Origin: Sindora glabra
Lineage: Eukaryota; Streptophyta; Magnoliopsida; Fabales; Fabaceae
Assembly (NCBI GenBank): GCA_020226215.1
Contig: CM035230.1
Location: forward strand, 7,959,501 to 8,023,500
Reading direction: 5' to 3'
DNA length: 64,000 bases
In this document: one piece after another, positions 62,942 to 64,000 of the stretch
How the letters are laid out: each line of letters starts with the position of its first letter
How positions within the stretch are numbered: position 1 is the first letter of the stretch
Position numbers and translations under genes: made by a program
Notes under the pieces: model-generated
Told to the model about the DNA's origin: nothing
The model's input: the letters and a program-made list of their open reading frames with translations, nothing else
The model's database searches: none

Positions 62942-64000
62942 CTAAATACATTAGAACTTTAACCCAAATTTATAATAGTTATTGCTGTTCACAATTTTAT
63001 GAGTACGTCATAAGGTACCTATATTACTAAATCCTAACCTCTCTATCAAAGGGTAGTTTATCAGACAAAATAGATAAATTAATGCAAAACTACCCAAGAG
63101 ATGAGGCAGGAGGCAATGGTACAGATTATAGAACTTCAATTTTTACAGCACTTGAGCTCCAAGGTTTCGCTCAAAAAAGCTGTGTTTGGATATGCAAAAA
63201 TATGCATGCAATGTAAGCAAGAGAGGGACACCAAAAAAAAAGCAGTGAAGATATTTACAAAATTATGTATCAGACTGGGTAGTTTGCAGCTATAAATATC
63301 CCCAGATCATTCAAGTTTAAAATTCATGGGTGTTGCAGGTCTAGAACAAATCAAAGATTCCTAATAATGTTAAGTAACTTCTATTTTCATGTGCTTTGAA
63401 TATTCAGCATATATTATATTTATGAGATGCTCAATGTCTCTACTTTAGGTTGGGAACTAGAAAAAGTAATTCATGAACTGCACAGCAAATAATACACTCA
63501 GATATGCATTCTCATTAAATTACTATAAATTTCTCAGCAATCAAATTATTATAGCATATAACAAATTTACAAAAGCAATCTGCAAAGCACTTCAATCAAT
63601 AATGATCAAGATACAGGATTAGTCTTCAGATCAAACAATACTATAAAATTGGAGATGGTAGTGACAAGAATGCTGCTCTTACAACACACATTCAACTTAT
63701 AGTATGTGTCGTGCTTAAAACAGAGTTTTTAACAAGTGGGAATATCTTATTTTTGGTTGACAAAATTATCAGAAAAAATAATAAAATTATTAACCATTAT
63801 CAGGTAGAAGACTGTTTAGTATTGTCTAGTCAAGCACATCCAATCTTAAGTTTTACCTCTTCATCTTCTGATTATTCTACAGACCAACTATATGCAGGCT
63901 CAAGGTCAGCTCAAATCATATTTCACTGAGTCCATTAAATATTTACTGGACAATTAATATAGAAGATCCAGTAAGGCAGAATCAGAGCAAATGTCCCTAA
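62942..64000. other. Unassigned DNA to the window edge
   Basis: Moderately AT-rich, without transposon features. If the exon at 62853-62941 is real, this is intron of that gene. ORFs at 63101-63295 and 63711-63929 on the plus strand show no family motif. Confidence 0.35.

Overview
This is nuclear DNA from a plant, most likely a woody or other repeat-rich eudicot; the species cannot be told from sequence alone. It is AT-rich and almost wholly intergenic or transposon-derived. It holds one clearly intact gene with eight GT-AG exons, several families of LTR retrotransposon (initiator-Met tRNA primer sites, TG...CA ends, 5-bp target duplications), Mutator-type DNA transposons, MITEs and microsatellites. 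Nothing prokaryotic, organellar or viral was seen.

Layout. 1-0.96 kb: unassigned AT-rich DNA. 0.97-about 6 kb: a minus-strand Ty3/gypsy relic (pol cut off inside reverse transcriptase, protease, two zinc knuckles, gag, primer site, LTR). 7.98-19.27 kb: a very long imperfect inverted repeat with arms of about 3.9 kb and a 1.74-kb spacer; the left arm carries a 1.63-kb solo LTR. 19.3-22.65 kb: a diverged relative of the arm sequence ending at a second primer site. 22.7-27.9 kb: mostly featureless, with a fragment of copia reverse transcriptase at 25.3-25.8 kb. 27.892-36.416 kb: a whole but decayed Mutator-like element (MULE) with about 215-bp terminal inverted repeats and a transposase pseudogene; a copia solo LTR sits inside its right terminal repeat. 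36.5-37.2 kb: a MITE-like repeat. 37.29-37.54 kb: a small ORF of unknown meaning.

38.813-46.232 kb, minus strand: the main gene, an NDA-type alternative (type II, rotenone-insensitive) NAD(P)H dehydrogenase. It has eight exons encoding 500 residues. Intron 6 has been enlarged by an antisense non-coding LTR retrotransposon whose 5' LTR was itself split by a Mutator-like element. Only 221 bp upstream of the start codon lies a 3.1-kb terminal-inverted-repeat element that contains a higher-order minisatellite with alternating 97- and 126-bp repeats.

49.9-54.3 kb: LTR fragments and a minus-strand copia solo LTR of the same family as the one in the MULE. 55.2-55.9 kb: a hairpin-rich MITE. About 55.9-61.8 kb: a heavily mutated copia retrotransposon. 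61.8-64 kb: unique-looking DNA of more balanced composition that may hold the 3' end of another minus-strand gene.

The window is best read as one respiratory-chain gene in a graveyard of nested transposons. I found no clear new biochemical system. The most unusual structures are the long inverted repeat (a possible source of hairpin small RNA), the higher-order minisatellite inside a transposon next to a promoter, and the nested insertions that can be ordered in time.
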